Shown: in pieces, positions 33,481-44,655 of the stretch | How the letters are laid out: each line of letters opens with the position of its first letter | How positions within the stretch are numbered: the stretch's first letter is position 1 | NCBI GenBank assembly: GCA_036269075.1 | Contig: DATASX010000018.1 | Location: 62,001 to 126,000, forward strand | Reading direction: 5' to 3' | DNA: 64,000 nt | From: Sporichthyaceae bacterium | GTDB taxonomy: Bacteria; Actinomycetota; Actinomycetes; Sporichthyales; Sporichthyaceae | The notes under the pieces: model-generated | Seen by the model: only the letters and a program-made list of their open reading frames with translations | What the model was told of the DNA's origin: nothing | Database searches by the model: none | Program-made: the position numbers and the translations under genes

Positions 33481-33539
33481 GCCCCGGCGGGAGAGTTCCG
33501 CCTCGGGGCTCGGCCGGGCACTGCACAGGTGCCCGGCCG
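33481..33539. terminator. Double hairpin terminator between convergent genes
   Basis: A first imperfect hairpin (33481-33509) is followed by a perfect one with 11-base arms CGGCCGGGCAC and GTGCCCGGCCG (33511-33521 and 33529-33539) around a 7-base loop. It separates protein B from the convergent secreted-protein gene and probably ends both transcripts. Confidence 0.78.
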
Positions 33540-33557
33540 GCCCTTGGGCGCCCATTC

Positions 33558-33953
33558 TCAGTAGCCGATGCCGGCGAGCGTGGTCCCGTTCTTGCTGTAC
33601 ACGGTGACCAAGCCGTTCGCCCCGTACTGACCGGCGTTGCAGCCGTCGAACTGCGTCACGATCTGGTTCCCGGTGATCTGGTCGTTCAGGTCCTGGCCCA
33701 GCGAGCTGCCGATGTCGCCGCCGAGCGTGGTGTAGATGTTCACCGCGGACACGTCGTCGTTCGCATCCACGGTGACGTGCTGGACGTCGGGATTGTTCAG
33801 ACAGGACTGGAGAGTCTGCGCCGGCGACACGCCGCCGGGGACAGTGCCGTCGGTGGAGTGATGTGCCGCGTGGGCGGCGACGCTCACAGTCAGCCCGATG
33901 CCGACCACTACGCAAACCACGCCGACCTTCGCGACAGTCCGGCCAATCTTCAT
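33558..33953 (-). CDS. Small secreted protein, unknown
   Basis: This 131-residue protein has a signal peptide (KIGRTVAKVGVVCVVVGIGL, cut near AHA-AHH) and a mature domain of about 100 residues with two cysteines (LQSCLNNPD and DGCNAGQYG), likely one disulfide. The middle region resembles a small beta-rich fold (VQHVTVDANDDVSAVNIYTTLGG). AGGAG precedes the ATG at 33953. It resembles other small exported actinobacterial proteins but I cannot place it. Confidence 0.68.
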   Translation of the reverse strand: MKIGRTVAKVGVVCVVVGIGLTVSVAAHAAHHSTDGTVPGGVSPAQTLQSCLNNPDVQHVTVDANDDVSAVNIYTTLGGDIGSSLGQDLNDQITGNQIVTQFDGCNAGQYGANGLVTVYSKNGTTLAGIGY

Positions 33954-34109
33954 CGGCCTCACTCCTGTGCCTGGTCCGTTCGCCACGACATTGGACGTGC
34001 GACGCCTGCAGCAGGTTGCTCACCCGTTCGGATGATTCGCGCTCGGCGCTGCGGCTGAACCACTTGACATAATCGCAATTATCGGCGACCGGCCTCGCGG
34101 TATCAGGGC

Positions 34110-34535
34110 TCAGTAGTCGGTCGGGAACACGATGCTCTTGGCCGGCCAGCCGGTGAACCCGGCGATCTTGGCCTTGGCGGCGAAGTCCTGGCTCTGGCCG
34201 CCGTCGTCGCACTTGGCGTTGCCGTACACCGTGCCGCCGAACGGACTGTTGTCGATCAACGACCGGAAGCCGAACCGGATGCAGCCGGCGTCGTCGGTCA
34301 TCCGCGCCCGCTCACGTTGGCTCTTGGGCAGCTTCACGACCTTCGGCGTGCCCTGGTAGTCCGCCTGCGGGTACATGCACAAGGCGGCCTTCGGGCAGCT
34401 GGTCGCGGCCGACGCTGCCGACAGACCGACCGGCGAGAGCACGCCGGCGCCTGCGAGCCCGGCCACCAGCAAGACTCGGTGCAGCGTGGCGCCCGCGGCG
34501 CCGACCCGCGACGGAGGACGACCGCCGTACCTCAT
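34110..34535 (-). CDS. Peptidase inhibitor family I36-like secreted protein
   Basis: This 141-residue exported protein has a signal peptide (about 40 residues, ending ASAATS) and a beta/gamma-crystallin-like domain as in family I36 inhibitors: CPKAALCMYPQADYQGTPKVV, then CIRFGFRSLIDNSPFGGTVYGNAKC. Two cysteine pairs are visible. The best-known member inhibits bacterial metalloproteases, but many in the family are only structural. GGGAGG lies upstream of the ATG. It is oriented as a single gene. Confidence 0.75.
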   Translation of the reverse strand: MRYGGRPPSRVGAAGATLHRVLLVAGLAGAGVLSPVGLSAASAATSCPKAALCMYPQADYQGTPKVVKLPKSQRERARMTDDAGCIRFGFRSLIDNSPFGGTVYGNAKCDDGGQSQDFAAKAKIAGFTGWPAKSIVFPTDY

Positions 34536-34678
34536 GCCCTGCCTCCCCGGATCCCGCACATCCTTCGAGCGAAATGTTGCCCGGAGGCGAGCCGCGCCGG
34601 TTGTCGACACGCCGGCAACGGCGCAGTTCACCGGGCGTTTCCGGACAGGCGCGGGGGGACGGTGCGGACTGCCGTGGA

Positions 34679-35158
34679 TCAGGCCGGGGCGGAGCCGTTC
34701 GCTGGGCCTTGCGCCGGCGTCCAGTCCGGGCTGCGGTGCTCGACCCACCACTGCTCGACCCGCGCTCGGGCCGCCTCGTTGGTCCGCGGGTCCCAGGCCA
34801 ACGACGGCGCCCGCACCATCCCGCGTCGGTCCGCGGTCACCAGGGCCACCCGACCGCGCACCAGCAGCACCGCCTGCACGCGGTCCCAAGGCACGGAAAT
34901 CTTCGGGCCCTGGCGCACCACCGCCTGCGTCGGGGTCAACGTCACGCTGTCCAGCAGGCTCACCGCGCCGAACAACCCGCCCGCGACCAGCAGCAGCCAC
35001 CACAGCACGGCGTGATGACCGGAGCCGGCCGTGGACGCGAAATACGCGACCATCACCGCCAAGGGGAAACGCCGCGGCAGGGACGGCCGCAGCCGCACCC
35101 AATCGGCCGGCAGCGCCGAGCCCGCCCCCCGAACCGTCATCCCTCGAGCATGCCCCAT
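34679..35158 (-). CDS. PH-domain membrane protein
   Basis: This 159-residue protein has two transmembrane helices (PLAVMVAYFAST and VLWWLLLVAGGLFGAVSLL) followed by a bacterial PH-like domain (LTPTQAVVRQGPKISVPWDRVQAV), the usual layout of small actinobacterial PH-domain proteins, including those with the phrase NDRRGMVRAPS. The function is unknown. The start is ambiguous: ATG at 35158 (MGHARG) or at 35140 (MTVRGA). The C-terminal end is a short Gln/Ala tail. Confidence 0.75.
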   Translation of the reverse strand: MGHARGMTVRGAGSALPADWVRLRPSLPRRFPLAVMVAYFASTAGSGHHAVLWWLLLVAGGLFGAVSLLDSVTLTPTQAVVRQGPKISVPWDRVQAVLLVRGRVALVTADRRGMVRAPSLAWDPRTNEAARARVEQWWVEHRSPDWTPAQGPANGSAPA

Positions 35159-35277
35159 GGCACAGCGTCGCGATCCCGACGCGCCGATCGCCGGTGCCCC
35201 GGCGCCGGGAACAAAATCGGTCCTCGGAGAGCTGCGTACCTGCAGGTGCTCCGACGCGGACGAAGGTGGAAGCGACC

Positions 35278-35496
35278 ATGCAGGACGAGCAGACTGAAGG
35301 GGCCGAGTCGGGCGACGACAGCGGTCCGTTCGACCCGGCGACGATCGCCTTGGTCCTTGCCGACCTGGACGCGAGCACGCGGCGCTTTGAACACTGGCTG
35401 CGGGAACAGAACCGCCGAGCGGCTGACGGGCGCGCCATGAGCTCGCCGATGGTCGCCCTGCGAGCCGCACGGCCCGCGCATCCGTCGCTCAACTGA
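35278..35496 (+). CDS. Small acidic protein, unknown
   Basis: This 72-residue protein has an acidic N-terminus (EQTEGAESGDDSGPFDPA), a helix (TIALVLADLDASTRRFEHWL) and a basic tail. GAAGGTGGA precedes the ATG. It resembles small unrecognised actinobacterial proteins rather than a named family; coding is probable, not certain. Confidence 0.5.
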   Translation: MQDEQTEGAESGDDSGPFDPATIALVLADLDASTRRFEHWLREQNRRAADGRAMSSPMVALRAARPAHPSLN

Positions 35497-35591
35497 GCAG
35501 CCCGTTGACCCGCCACACCCGATACTGACGGTGAGTCAGACACGACCAGCCGGCGCGTACGGTCCTCCGCTCACACCCGGCCGGGCCGCGT

Positions 35592-35768
35592 TCAGTACGG
35601 CCAGCCGGCGGCGGCGTCGCAAGCGGTGTACCCCTCGGTCAGCGGTTCGTGCCGAGCGGGCTCCGCGCGTATCGGCACGCGGGCGGGCGTGCGTCGGCGG
35701 ACCAGCGCGATCGGAGCCGGCGCGACGACAAGCACGTACCAGACGGCGACCAGTGCATCGCGCGCCAC
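35592..35768 (-). CDS. Possible small membrane protein
   Basis: This 58-residue frame from a GTG with GAGGGAG upstream contains one hydrophobic helix (ALVAVWYVLVVAPAPIALV) followed by Arg-rich residues, as in small single-pass proteins. There is no further support; a longer frame starts at 35849. Treat as tentative. Confidence 0.35.
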   Translation of the reverse strand: MARDALVAVWYVLVVAPAPIALVRRRTPARVPIRAEPARHEPLTEGYTACDAAAGWPY

Positions 35769-35952
35769 CTCCCTCGACGACGTCCACGGACGGCTTCCGG
35801 ATCGCCGCTCACCAATGATTCGGAACACAACCCGGCGCGGATGGCCCATTGGGCCGAGCGGGTCGGCGCCGAATGCGTCGGGGCTCGCAGGCAGTCAGTT
35901 CTGACCCGGCGTCAGAACCGCCCTGGCGACGGTGGCGAGGCGTTCGGTGACG

Positions 35953-37227
35953 TCAGGAATTGGCTGCGTCGCTGCCCAGCGTCACGTCGGCTGTCTGGGT
36001 CTTGCCCCCGCGGACGTAGGTCAACGTGACCTTCTCGCCCGGCTGGTGCGACCGCACGTCGGCGACCAGGGCGTCGGCGGTGTCGATGATCCGGTCGTCG
36101 GCCTTGACGACCAGATCGCCCGTCTTCAGGCCGGCCTTCTCCGCGGCTCCGCCCGAGGTGAGCCGGCCGATCAGCGCGCCCCGCTGCCCGACGTCCGGCG
36201 AGCTCTTCACACCGACCCCGAGCACGGCGTGCGCGACACTCTGACCCTTCTCCAACTGGTCGGCGGCGACCTTGGCCTCATTGATCGGGATGGCGAAGCC
36301 GAGGCCGATCGAGCCGCTCTGCCCGCCGAACGGACCGCCGCCGAGGCTCGCGATCGCCGAGGTGATGCCGATCAGGTTGCCGTTCATGTCGACCAGCGCC
36401 CCGCCGGAGTTGCCGGGGTTGATCGGTGCGTCGGTCTGGATACCGTCGATCACGTTCGGCGACGAGGCGCCGCCCGCGGCCGACCCGTCGTCCCCGCCGC
36501 CACTCTCCTGCTGCGGCTGAATCGGCCGGTGCAGCGCGCTCACTATGCCGCTGGTCACGGTGCTGGACAGGCCCAGCGGGGAACCGATCGCGACCACCGG
36601 CTGCCCGACCTTCAGATCGGCCGAGTTGCCCAGGTTGATCGGGGTGGCGTCGTTGACGCCGTCGGCCTTGATCACCGCGAGGTCGGTGACTGGGTCCGCC
36701 TTCACCAGCTTGGCTTTCACGGTCTTGCCGTTCTGGAACGTGACTGCGAGATCGCCCTGCCCGGCCACGTGATTGTTGGTCAGGATCAAGCCGTCCTTGC
36801 TGAGCACGATGCCGCTGCCGCTGCCCTCGACGGCACCGGAGTCGGATCCCCCGTTTCCCGATCCGCCATTACCGTTCTGCCCACCCAGACCTGGCATGCC
36901 CGGGATCATCGCGCCGTTGCCTGCGCTGGGAAGGTTGTTCACGTCGATGGACACGACGCTGGGCAGCACTTTCGCGGCGACCTGCGGGATGCCTCCGGCG
37001 TCGCCGCCGGATCGGCTGTCGGCGACCGGTTGGATCGAGCCCGAGGCGCCGCCCCGGTGCCCGACGGCAACCCCGACTCCCCCGCCGACCAGCGCCGCGA
37101 CCAGGACGGCCACGGCAATCTTGCGGCTGCGATGTGAACCCATGGGCGCCGGGGGCGGGGTCGGGGAACCTCCTGGGGCGAGGTCGTCGGAGGGGTTGTT
37201 CGCTGGGTTTTCGAGGTTTTCGTCCAT
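35953..37227 (-). CDS. HtrA/DegP-type serine protease with PDZ domain
   Basis: This 424-residue membrane-anchored protease has a proline-rich cytoplasmic N-terminus, one transmembrane helix (IAVAVLVAALVGGGVGVA near 40), a trypsin-like domain with the triad in NNHV (His), TDLAVIKAD (Asp) and GNSGGAL (Ser), and one PDZ domain (about 330-415). It acts outside the membrane in protein quality control. A Gly/Ser/Asn-rich insert precedes the protease domain. GGAGG lies 9 nt before the ATG. In mycobacteria the relatives are HtrA/PepD types. Confidence 0.93.
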   Translation of the reverse strand: MDENLENPANNPSDDLAPGGSPTPPPAPMGSHRSRKIAVAVLVAALVGGGVGVAVGHRGGASGSIQPVADSRSGGDAGGIPQVAAKVLPSVVSIDVNNLPSAGNGAMIPGMPGLGGQNGNGGSGNGGSDSGAVEGSGSGIVLSKDGLILTNNHVAGQGDLAVTFQNGKTVKAKLVKADPVTDLAVIKADGVNDATPINLGNSADLKVGQPVVAIGSPLGLSSTVTSGIVSALHRPIQPQQESGGGDDGSAAGGASSPNVIDGIQTDAPINPGNSGGALVDMNGNLIGITSAIASLGGGPFGGQSGSIGLGFAIPINEAKVAADQLEKGQSVAHAVLGVGVKSSPDVGQRGALIGRLTSGGAAEKAGLKTGDLVVKADDRIIDTADALVADVRSHQPGEKVTLTYVRGGKTQTADVTLGSDAANS

Positions 37228-37454
37228 GACGCCGGGCCTCCCCAGCCACCTGTGAATGGGCTTGGAACCCGGTATGCATCACCGAAGAAGCCCTCCGATC
37301 CGGATACCCCGGCGTGGGGGCCTCCACGCCGGGCTCGACGAGGCGCAGAATGATCACGGACGCCGCGTCCGCGTGCCGTCGTCGCAGCTGATTGGGACGA
37401 CGGGCCCCGTCGGGGTAGGTGACAACCGGCGTTCGGAGTCGGAGGGCGGCAGCG

Positions 37455-37718
37455 ATGCGGACGGGTGCGGCTGCGGCCCTCGTCGTGGCCGCCGGTGCGC
37501 TGGCCTCCGCGATCGCGACCACGGCCTTCGGCGCGATCGGCCGGGCCGGTCAGCCGCCGCTGATCAGCTTCGTCGCCGCCCAGGACCATCTGACCTGCCC
37601 GTCTCCGACCGCTGGGCCGGCGCCGAGCGCTGCACCGAGTTCCGGTCCGTCGGCGGTTCCGTGCCCGACGAGACCGCCGGATCTGCCGCCGCCGCCGGCT
37701 GACTCCGGGGCGGGCTGA
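37455..37718 (+). CDS. Small secreted Pro-rich protein, unknown
   Basis: This 87-residue protein has a signal-peptide-like N-terminus (GAAAALVVAAGALASAIAT) and a mature part rich in Pro, Ser and Ala with two cysteines (HLTCPSP and AVPCPTR). GGAGGGC lies upstream of the ATG. It converges with the next membrane-protein gene and shows no known domain. Confidence 0.55.
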   Translation: MRTGAAAALVVAAGALASAIATTAFGAIGRAGQPPLISFVAAQDHLTCPSPTAGPAPSAAPSSGPSAVPCPTRPPDLPPPPADSGAG

Positions 37719-37730
37719 GCGCCCGATCCC

Positions 37731-38201
37731 TCAGCCGGCCCGCGGTCGGCTGACCAAGGCGCCCAGGGTGATGAGCGCGCCGGCGCCGAGCAGGACCACC
37801 GGTCCGGGTTGGACGCTGGTGTGGACGGCCAGGTGCGCCAGGGTCCGCTCCAGGTCCGAGCGGTGCGCGGTCTTGATGTCGATCACGTTGGACAGGTAGT
37901 AGAGCAACCCGCCACCGGCCGCCGCGATCAGCACGCCGAGCAGAGCGACCGTGCGCCGTGCGCGGCCCAGGAGCGCGAGCAGTGCCACGACCGCGCCCAG
38001 CCCGGCCAGCACGGGCCACGCCGACGTGTTCTGCCCATGCACCGTGGCGTCACTGGGCCCGAGGTGGGCGCCCAGGATCGTCAGGCCCGGCACGGCGTTC
38101 TTCACCCGTACCCAGGGCAGCGCAACCCCGGCCGCCACGCCCCCTGCGCCGGCGAGCACCAGCAGTCTTCCGAGTCCGCCCACACCCCGACTCTTCCCCA
38201 C
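37731..38201 (-). CDS. Four-helix membrane protein, unknown
   Basis: This 156-residue protein has four predicted helices: GRLLVLAGAGGVAAGVALPW at the start, LAGLGAVVALLALLG, VALLGVLIAAAGGGLLYYL and VVLLGAGALITLGALVSR at the end. A short extracellular loop holds GPSDATVHGQNTS. The organisation resembles the small membrane proteins of the Trp-associated type in actinobacteria, but no tryptophan gene is nearby, so I leave it unnamed. Confidence 0.7.
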   Translation of the reverse strand: MGKSRGVGGLGRLLVLAGAGGVAAGVALPWVRVKNAVPGLTILGAHLGPSDATVHGQNTSAWPVLAGLGAVVALLALLGRARRTVALLGVLIAAAGGGLLYYLSNVIDIKTAHRSDLERTLAHLAVHTSVQPGPVVLLGAGALITLGALVSRPRAG

Positions 38202-38265
38202 CTGCGGCGGCCGACCGGGGGCGGGGTCGCCGGCATCGAATGAGTGGAGCTGACGGTGGGTCAGA

Positions 38266-39480
38266 TCACCGGAACGACAGGTCGTAGTTGCCGCCGACCC
38301 ACTGCGCCCACGGCACGTTCCAGTCGCCGATGCGGTTGGCCACCGATCCGAACGGCCGGCCGGAGCCAGTCACGATCACCGCGTCGCCGACCATCGCCCC
38401 GGCGAAAACCTTGGCCATGTCCGAAGTCAGCATGCCGACGCAGCCGTGGCTGGAGTTGTACTCGCCGATCTTGCCGCGGTTCCACGGGGCGTCGTGGATG
38501 AACTCCCCGGAGTTGGTGATCCGCATCGCGTACTTGGAGTGCAGGACGTAGGCCTCCGGCGCGTCGATCGCCGTGTTGGTCCAGGTCTTGTCGGTGTCCC
38601 TCTCCATGACCGTCATGATCCCGTCGCGGGTACGCCAGCCCGGTTTGCCTGCCGACACGGGAAAGTCGCCGACGGTCGCACCGTCGCGCTCGACGGTCAT
38701 CCGGTCGTTCTTCAGGTCGACGTTGATGACCTCGCTGCGGGCGACGGTGAACGCCGAGGTGGTGTTGGCGACCCCCCAGAGGTTGTCGCCGCCCGCGACC
38801 CCGGCCAGGTTGGCGTGCAGGGTGACCAGGGTGCCGGGGGTCCAGAAGTTCTCCGGTCGGTAGTCGACCGTGGAGGAGTCCATCCAGAACCAGGCCCCCT
38901 CGACGTGCGGGGAGGTCTCGACGGTCAGGGCGTCGGACACCGCCTTGCGCTTGGTCACCGGGTGGTTGAAGGTCACGATCAGCGGATAGGCGACGCCGAT
39001 CTGCCTGCCGTCGGACGGAGTGACCGAGGCGATCGCGAGCCGGTTCGGGTCCGGGACGTCCGCCGTGCTGATCGTGGAGCGCTGCTCGATGCTGCGGCCG
39101 TTCGTGCCCAGCGTGCTCGCGTCGACGGCGAAGTTCTGGCCCGGTGCGAGCGGGGCGGCGGAGGTCCAAACCGTGCGGTCGAGGCTGAACTCGCCCGGCA
39201 GGTAGTTGCCGGCCGGGTCGGTCAGGTCGACGTGCTTCAGCGCTCCGCCGACGGAGTTGACGCTGACCCGCGAACCGGGCGGCAGTTGCGTCGAGCCGTC
39301 CGGCGGGCTGATCCGGATCGGGGAGCTTGCGGCGACCGGCGTGACCGGCCCGATCTGCCCGGCTGCGGGCGGGGTGTCGTTCGACGCGATGGCGGCCGCG
39401 CAACCGGTTGCCAGCAGAGGTGCGGCAACCGCGAGCGCGACCAGCCGCCACCCGGCGGCGTCCATTCGACGAGCACCCAT
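38266..39480 (-). CDS. L,D-transpeptidase lipoprotein
   Basis: This 404-residue envelope enzyme has a lipoprotein signal peptide (lipobox LATGC near residue 26), two Ig-like domains (about 45-270) and a YkuD catalytic domain with the HxxSHGC-type motif seen as NSSHGCVGM near residue 355 (catalytic Cys). It forms 3-3 cross-links in peptidoglycan, as LdtMt-type enzymes do. FIHDAPWN (His) and the C-terminal W-rich end are typical. The ATG at 39480 is preferred over a longer frame. It is followed by a divergent region toward lysG. Confidence 0.92.
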   Translation of the reverse strand: MGARRMDAAGWRLVALAVAAPLLATGCAAAIASNDTPPAAGQIGPVTPVAASSPIRISPPDGSTQLPPGSRVSVNSVGGALKHVDLTDPAGNYLPGEFSLDRTVWTSAAPLAPGQNFAVDASTLGTNGRSIEQRSTISTADVPDPNRLAIASVTPSDGRQIGVAYPLIVTFNHPVTKRKAVSDALTVETSPHVEGAWFWMDSSTVDYRPENFWTPGTLVTLHANLAGVAGGDNLWGVANTTSAFTVARSEVINVDLKNDRMTVERDGATVGDFPVSAGKPGWRTRDGIMTVMERDTDKTWTNTAIDAPEAYVLHSKYAMRITNSGEFIHDAPWNRGKIGEYNSSHGCVGMLTSDMAKVFAGAMVGDAVIVTGSGRPFGSVANRIGDWNVPWAQWVGGNYDLSFR

Positions 39481-39663
39481 TCCTGATCCCCCCGCGCCAC
39501 TGACGTTGCTAGCAGTAGCGCACCGATGACTCTCCGCGAGCAAGAGCTGGGAAGGATCTTGGAAAGGTCGTATACGGGAAATTTCCTTTTATCTTGATCT
39601 TCCGTTCGTGATGCGCATCCGGGGCATGGATCTGACGGGCAGTCAGCGTGCGGTTGCTCGGCC

Positions 39664-40530
39664 TCAGCGCAGGGCGTTCGCGGCGGCTCGGGTGACCGCG
39701 GCGGACACCAGCTCGAGGGTCGGGCTGGGCAGCCGCCATTGCTGCCAGTGCAGCAGGACGTCGACCTTGCTGTTCGGGTCGAGCTCGACCAGTTCTTCGC
39801 CGGTCTGCAGGTCCGGCACCATTCCCCAGCCGAGCCCGAGTCGGATCGCCGTGGCGAACTCGGTGGACGCGGGAACGTGGTGCCGCGGCGGGTTGAGCGG
39901 CTTCCGGTTGTGTCGCCGCAGGTAGGTGTCCTGGAGCTGGTCGCGCTGGTCGAAGCAGACCACCGGTGCGCGGGCGAGCGCCGCGGGGGTGACGCCGTCC
40001 GGGAACCACTGGGCCGCGAAGGCAGCGCGGGCCCGCGGGCGATAGCGCATGCGGCCCAGTCGGTGAACGGCGCAACCCGGGACCGGCCGTGCCGCGGCGG
40101 TGACGGCGGCCATCACCGCGCCCTCGCGAAGCAGTTCGGCCGTCCCCTGCTCGTCGCTGCAGTGCAGGTCGAAGAACAGTCCCGGCCCGGCGTCGACCAG
40201 GGCCGGCAGGAACCAGGTGGCCAGGCTGTCGGCGTTGACCGCCAGCGGGATCCGCAGGCCCTGGCCGTCGTGCTCGTCGGTCAGCTCTGCGGTGGCCTCC
40301 TGCGCGACGGCCTGCATCTGCAACGCCAACCGGACCAGCACCTGTCCGGACGCGGTCGCTCGTACCGGCTTCGAACGGATCAGCAGCACCCGGCCGACCT
40401 GGGTCTCCAACGCCTTGATCCGCTGGCTGACCGCGGACGGTGTCACGTGCAGCCGGCGGGCTGCCGCCTCGAGGGTGCCCGCGGAGACCGCGGCGCCAAG
40501 CGCCGCGAGTTGGGCCTGGTCGAATTCCAC
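39664..40530 (-). CDS. lysG: LysR-family regulator of lysine/arginine export (LysG/ArgP type)
   Basis: This 288-residue LysR protein has the winged helix at residues 1-60 (LAALGAAVSAGTLEAAARRL, VTPSAVSQRIKALE) and a periplasmic-binding-like effector domain. Together with the divergent LysE gene it matches the LysG-LysE pair, in which lysine, arginine or histidine turns on export. The GTG at 40530 is preceded at 6 nt by TATGCT and lacks an RBS, so it may be leaderless. Relatives of ArgP/IciA also control other amino acid genes. Confidence 0.9.
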   Translation of the reverse strand: MEFDQAQLAALGAAVSAGTLEAAARRLHVTPSAVSQRIKALETQVGRVLLIRSKPVRATASGQVLVRLALQMQAVAQEATAELTDEHDGQGLRIPLAVNADSLATWFLPALVDAGPGLFFDLHCSDEQGTAELLREGAVMAAVTAAARPVPGCAVHRLGRMRYRPRARAAFAAQWFPDGVTPAALARAPVVCFDQRDQLQDTYLRRHNRKPLNPPRHHVPASTEFATAIRLGLGWGMVPDLQTGEELVELDPNSKVDVLLHWQQWRLPSPTLELVSAAVTRAAANALR

Positions 40531-40604
40531 ATAGTAAGCATAATTAATGATTCCGAAGAACAATTAGTTGGACTTGAAGAGCACCGGACCGCAGACTCGC
40601 CGGC

Positions 40605-41222
40605 GTGCTGCATTCGAACTCCTTCGCCACCGGTATCGCCGGCCTGGTCTTCGGGCTCTCGCTGATCGTCGCGATCGGGCCGCAGAACCTACATGTCCTG
40701 CGGCAGGGCCTGCTCCGGCGGCACGTGCTGCTGGTCGTCTCGCTGTGCTCGGTCTCGGAACTGGTCCTCACCGTCGCCGGTGTCGCGGCGGGCGGTGCGG
40801 TACTGGGCGATCGTCGGTGGCTGCTCACGGCAGTGCGGCTCGGTGCGGCGGCGTTCCTGCTCGGCTGCGCGGTCGCCGCCGCGCGGCGGGCCGCTCGACC
40901 GGCGGCGGTGAGCACGGCCGGGTGCCTCCCGGCATCCTCGCGTCGGGCGATCGTCGCGGCGACGCTGACGTTCACCTGGCTCAACCCGGGGGTGTACCTC
41001 GACACGCTGGTCGTGCTCGGTTCGGTGGCCAACGCGCAAACGGGTGGCCGGTGGTGGTTCGCCGCCGGCGCCGGCGCCGGCGGCGTGGTGTGGTTCTTGC
41101 TGCTCGGCTTCGGCGCGCGCCTGTTGGCCGGCGTGTTCGCGCACCACCGGTCGTGGCAGGCGCTCGACGTCCTCGTCGCGCTGGTCCTGACCACAACTGG
41201 CATGCGCCTGCTCGCCGGCTGA
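40605..41222 (+). CDS. lysE: LysE/ArgO amino acid exporter
   Basis: This 205-residue membrane protein has about six helices and the LysE signature [20 protein letters not shown] near residue 20, then [20 protein letters not shown] near 125. The family exports basic amino acids to prevent toxic build-up. GTG start; no clear RBS. It is divergent from lysG, with a 74-base AT-rich control region. Together with the lysine-catabolism cluster 13 kb away it gives two ways to lower lysine. Confidence 0.9.
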   Translation: MLHSNSFATGIAGLVFGLSLIVAIGPQNLHVLRQGLLRRHVLLVVSLCSVSELVLTVAGVAAGGAVLGDRRWLLTAVRLGAAAFLLGCAVAAARRAARPAAVSTAGCLPASSRRAIVAATLTFTWLNPGVYLDTLVVLGSVANAQTGGRWWFAAGAGAGGVVWFLLLGFGARLLAGVFAHHRSWQALDVLVALVLTTTGMRLLAG

Positions 41223-41234
41223 CCTCGCCGGGCC

Positions 41235-43620
<2,386 letters not shown>

Positions 43621-43789
43621 GCCCGGCGCCCTCCTGGAGTCCGAGGTTTGCTGATCGGTTCCGAAGCCATCCAACTCCAGTGGCCATCTGACGGGCAGTC
43701 ACCCGTGCGCCCAAGCTCCAGGGAAATCCGAATCGCGCATTTATGGCCCGCACAGAATGGATTTCTACTTTCAAGAGGTGCACGGAGCT

Positions 43790-43809
43790 CCCACCGGAAA
43801 GCCGGTGGG
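43790..43809 (+). other. 5'-leader hairpin before tiny basic protein
   Basis: CCCACCGG and CCGGTGGG pair perfectly around an AAAG tetraloop. The hairpin ends 30 bases before the ATG at 43840. It may be a small attenuator or mRNA stabiliser; no T-tract follows. Confidence 0.5.
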
Positions 43810-43839
43810 GCCGATCCCCCGAGAAACTAGGAGCACCTC

Positions 43840-43953
43840 ATGTTCAAGCACTTCCCGATTCGCAGGCACGGCGAGAGTCGGCGGAAGTACGAGGAGGAAG
43901 TGGCCGCGTACCGCCGCTGGCTGCGTCGCCAGAAGCGCCGGCACCACCGCTGA
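43840..43953 (+). CDS. Tiny basic protein (37 aa)
   Basis: This 37-residue protein, starting MFKHFPIRRHGESRRKYEEE, is a highly charged helix (YEEEVAAYRRWLRRQKRR near the end). AGGAG sits 8 nt before the ATG, and a hairpin lies in the leader. Its composition suggests nucleic-acid or membrane contact (inference). No family is recognised. A hairpin at 44015-44053 follows. Confidence 0.55.
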   Translation: MFKHFPIRRHGESRRKYEEEVAAYRRWLRRQKRRHHR

Positions 43954-44014
43954 GCAGCGGTACCGGACGATCAACACAGAGCAGCCGGAAACCCCTCTCC
44001 GGTCGTGACAGCCC

Positions 44015-44053
44015 CGACCCGCACCCCGCCTCCCGCCGGCAGGGTGCGGGTCG
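44015..44053 (+). terminator. Hairpin terminator candidate
   Basis: CGACCCGCACCC (44015-44026) and GGGTGCGGGTCG (44042-44053) form a perfect 12-base stem with a 15-base loop, 62 bases after the tiny-protein stop. No T-tract follows. Confidence 0.6.
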
Positions 44054-44211
44054 AAGGCTGTTCCGGCCCGGGCAGGCGCACCGGCCCGCCCGCGCCTGCG
44101 GCCCGCCGACCGGTCGGTAATCAGGCGCCTCGCAAGTGCGTTTTACGATCATTCGAATCGTTTTTGCCGATTTGCGTCGGGACCGAGACCTAGCCCATCT
44201 GGCGTTTGCCA

Positions 44212-44217
44212 TAGGGT
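44212..44217 (+). promoter_or_regulatory. Candidate -10 (TAGGGT), leaderless mod regulator start
   Basis: TAGGGT is followed by 6 nt (GCCGAC) and the GTG at 44224, with no RBS. About 50 bases upstream an AT-rich stretch (44145-44161) contains ACGAT and ATCGT as an inverted repeat with a 7-base spacer, a possible operator. Confidence 0.5.
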
Positions 44218-44223
44218 GCCGAC

Positions 44224-44625
44224 GTGAGCACGTTCCGTATCAGCGAGGTCGCCGACCTCATGGGTGTCAGCACTGACACGGTTCGCCGCTGGACCGATGG
44301 TGGGCGTCTGCCCGCCACGCGCGATCATCACGGGCACCGGGTCGTGGAAGGTAACGCCCTGGCTGAGTTTGCCCGCTCGATGGCCGAACACCCGGAACCC
44401 GGCCGGGTTGTCGGTGCCTCCGCGCGGAACCGGTTGCGCGGCATAGTCACGAACGTCGTCCGGGACACGGTGATGGCTCAGGTCGAGATCCAGGCCGGAC
44501 CGCACCGGATCGTTTCGCTGATGAGCCGCGAGGCCGCAGACCAACTCGATCTCCAACCCGGCGTCCTGGCCGTCGCAACGGTGAAGGCCACCAACGTCGT
44601 GGTGGAGATCCCCGAAACCGGCTGA
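44224..44625 (+). CDS. MerR-like HTH plus Mop (TOBE) molybdate-binding regulator
   Basis: This 133-residue protein joins an excisionase/MerR-like helix-turn-helix (FRISEVADLMGVSTDTVRRW at 4-23, then GHRVVEG) to a C-terminal Mop/TOBE domain (about 65-133: RNRLRGIVTNVVRDTVMAQV, then SREAADQLDLQPGVLAVATV). The Mop domain binds molybdate or tungstate, so the protein is probably the sensor-regulator of the adjacent modABC operon. It lies 30 bases upstream of modA on the same strand and probably shares its transcript. The start appears leaderless. Confidence 0.9.
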   Translation: MSTFRISEVADLMGVSTDTVRRWTDGGRLPATRDHHGHRVVEGNALAEFARSMAEHPEPGRVVGASARNRLRGIVTNVVRDTVMAQVEIQAGPHRIVSLMSREAADQLDLQPGVLAVATVKATNVVVEIPETG

Positions 44626-44655
44626 CGCACCCGCCGCAGCCGAAGGAGATTTGCC

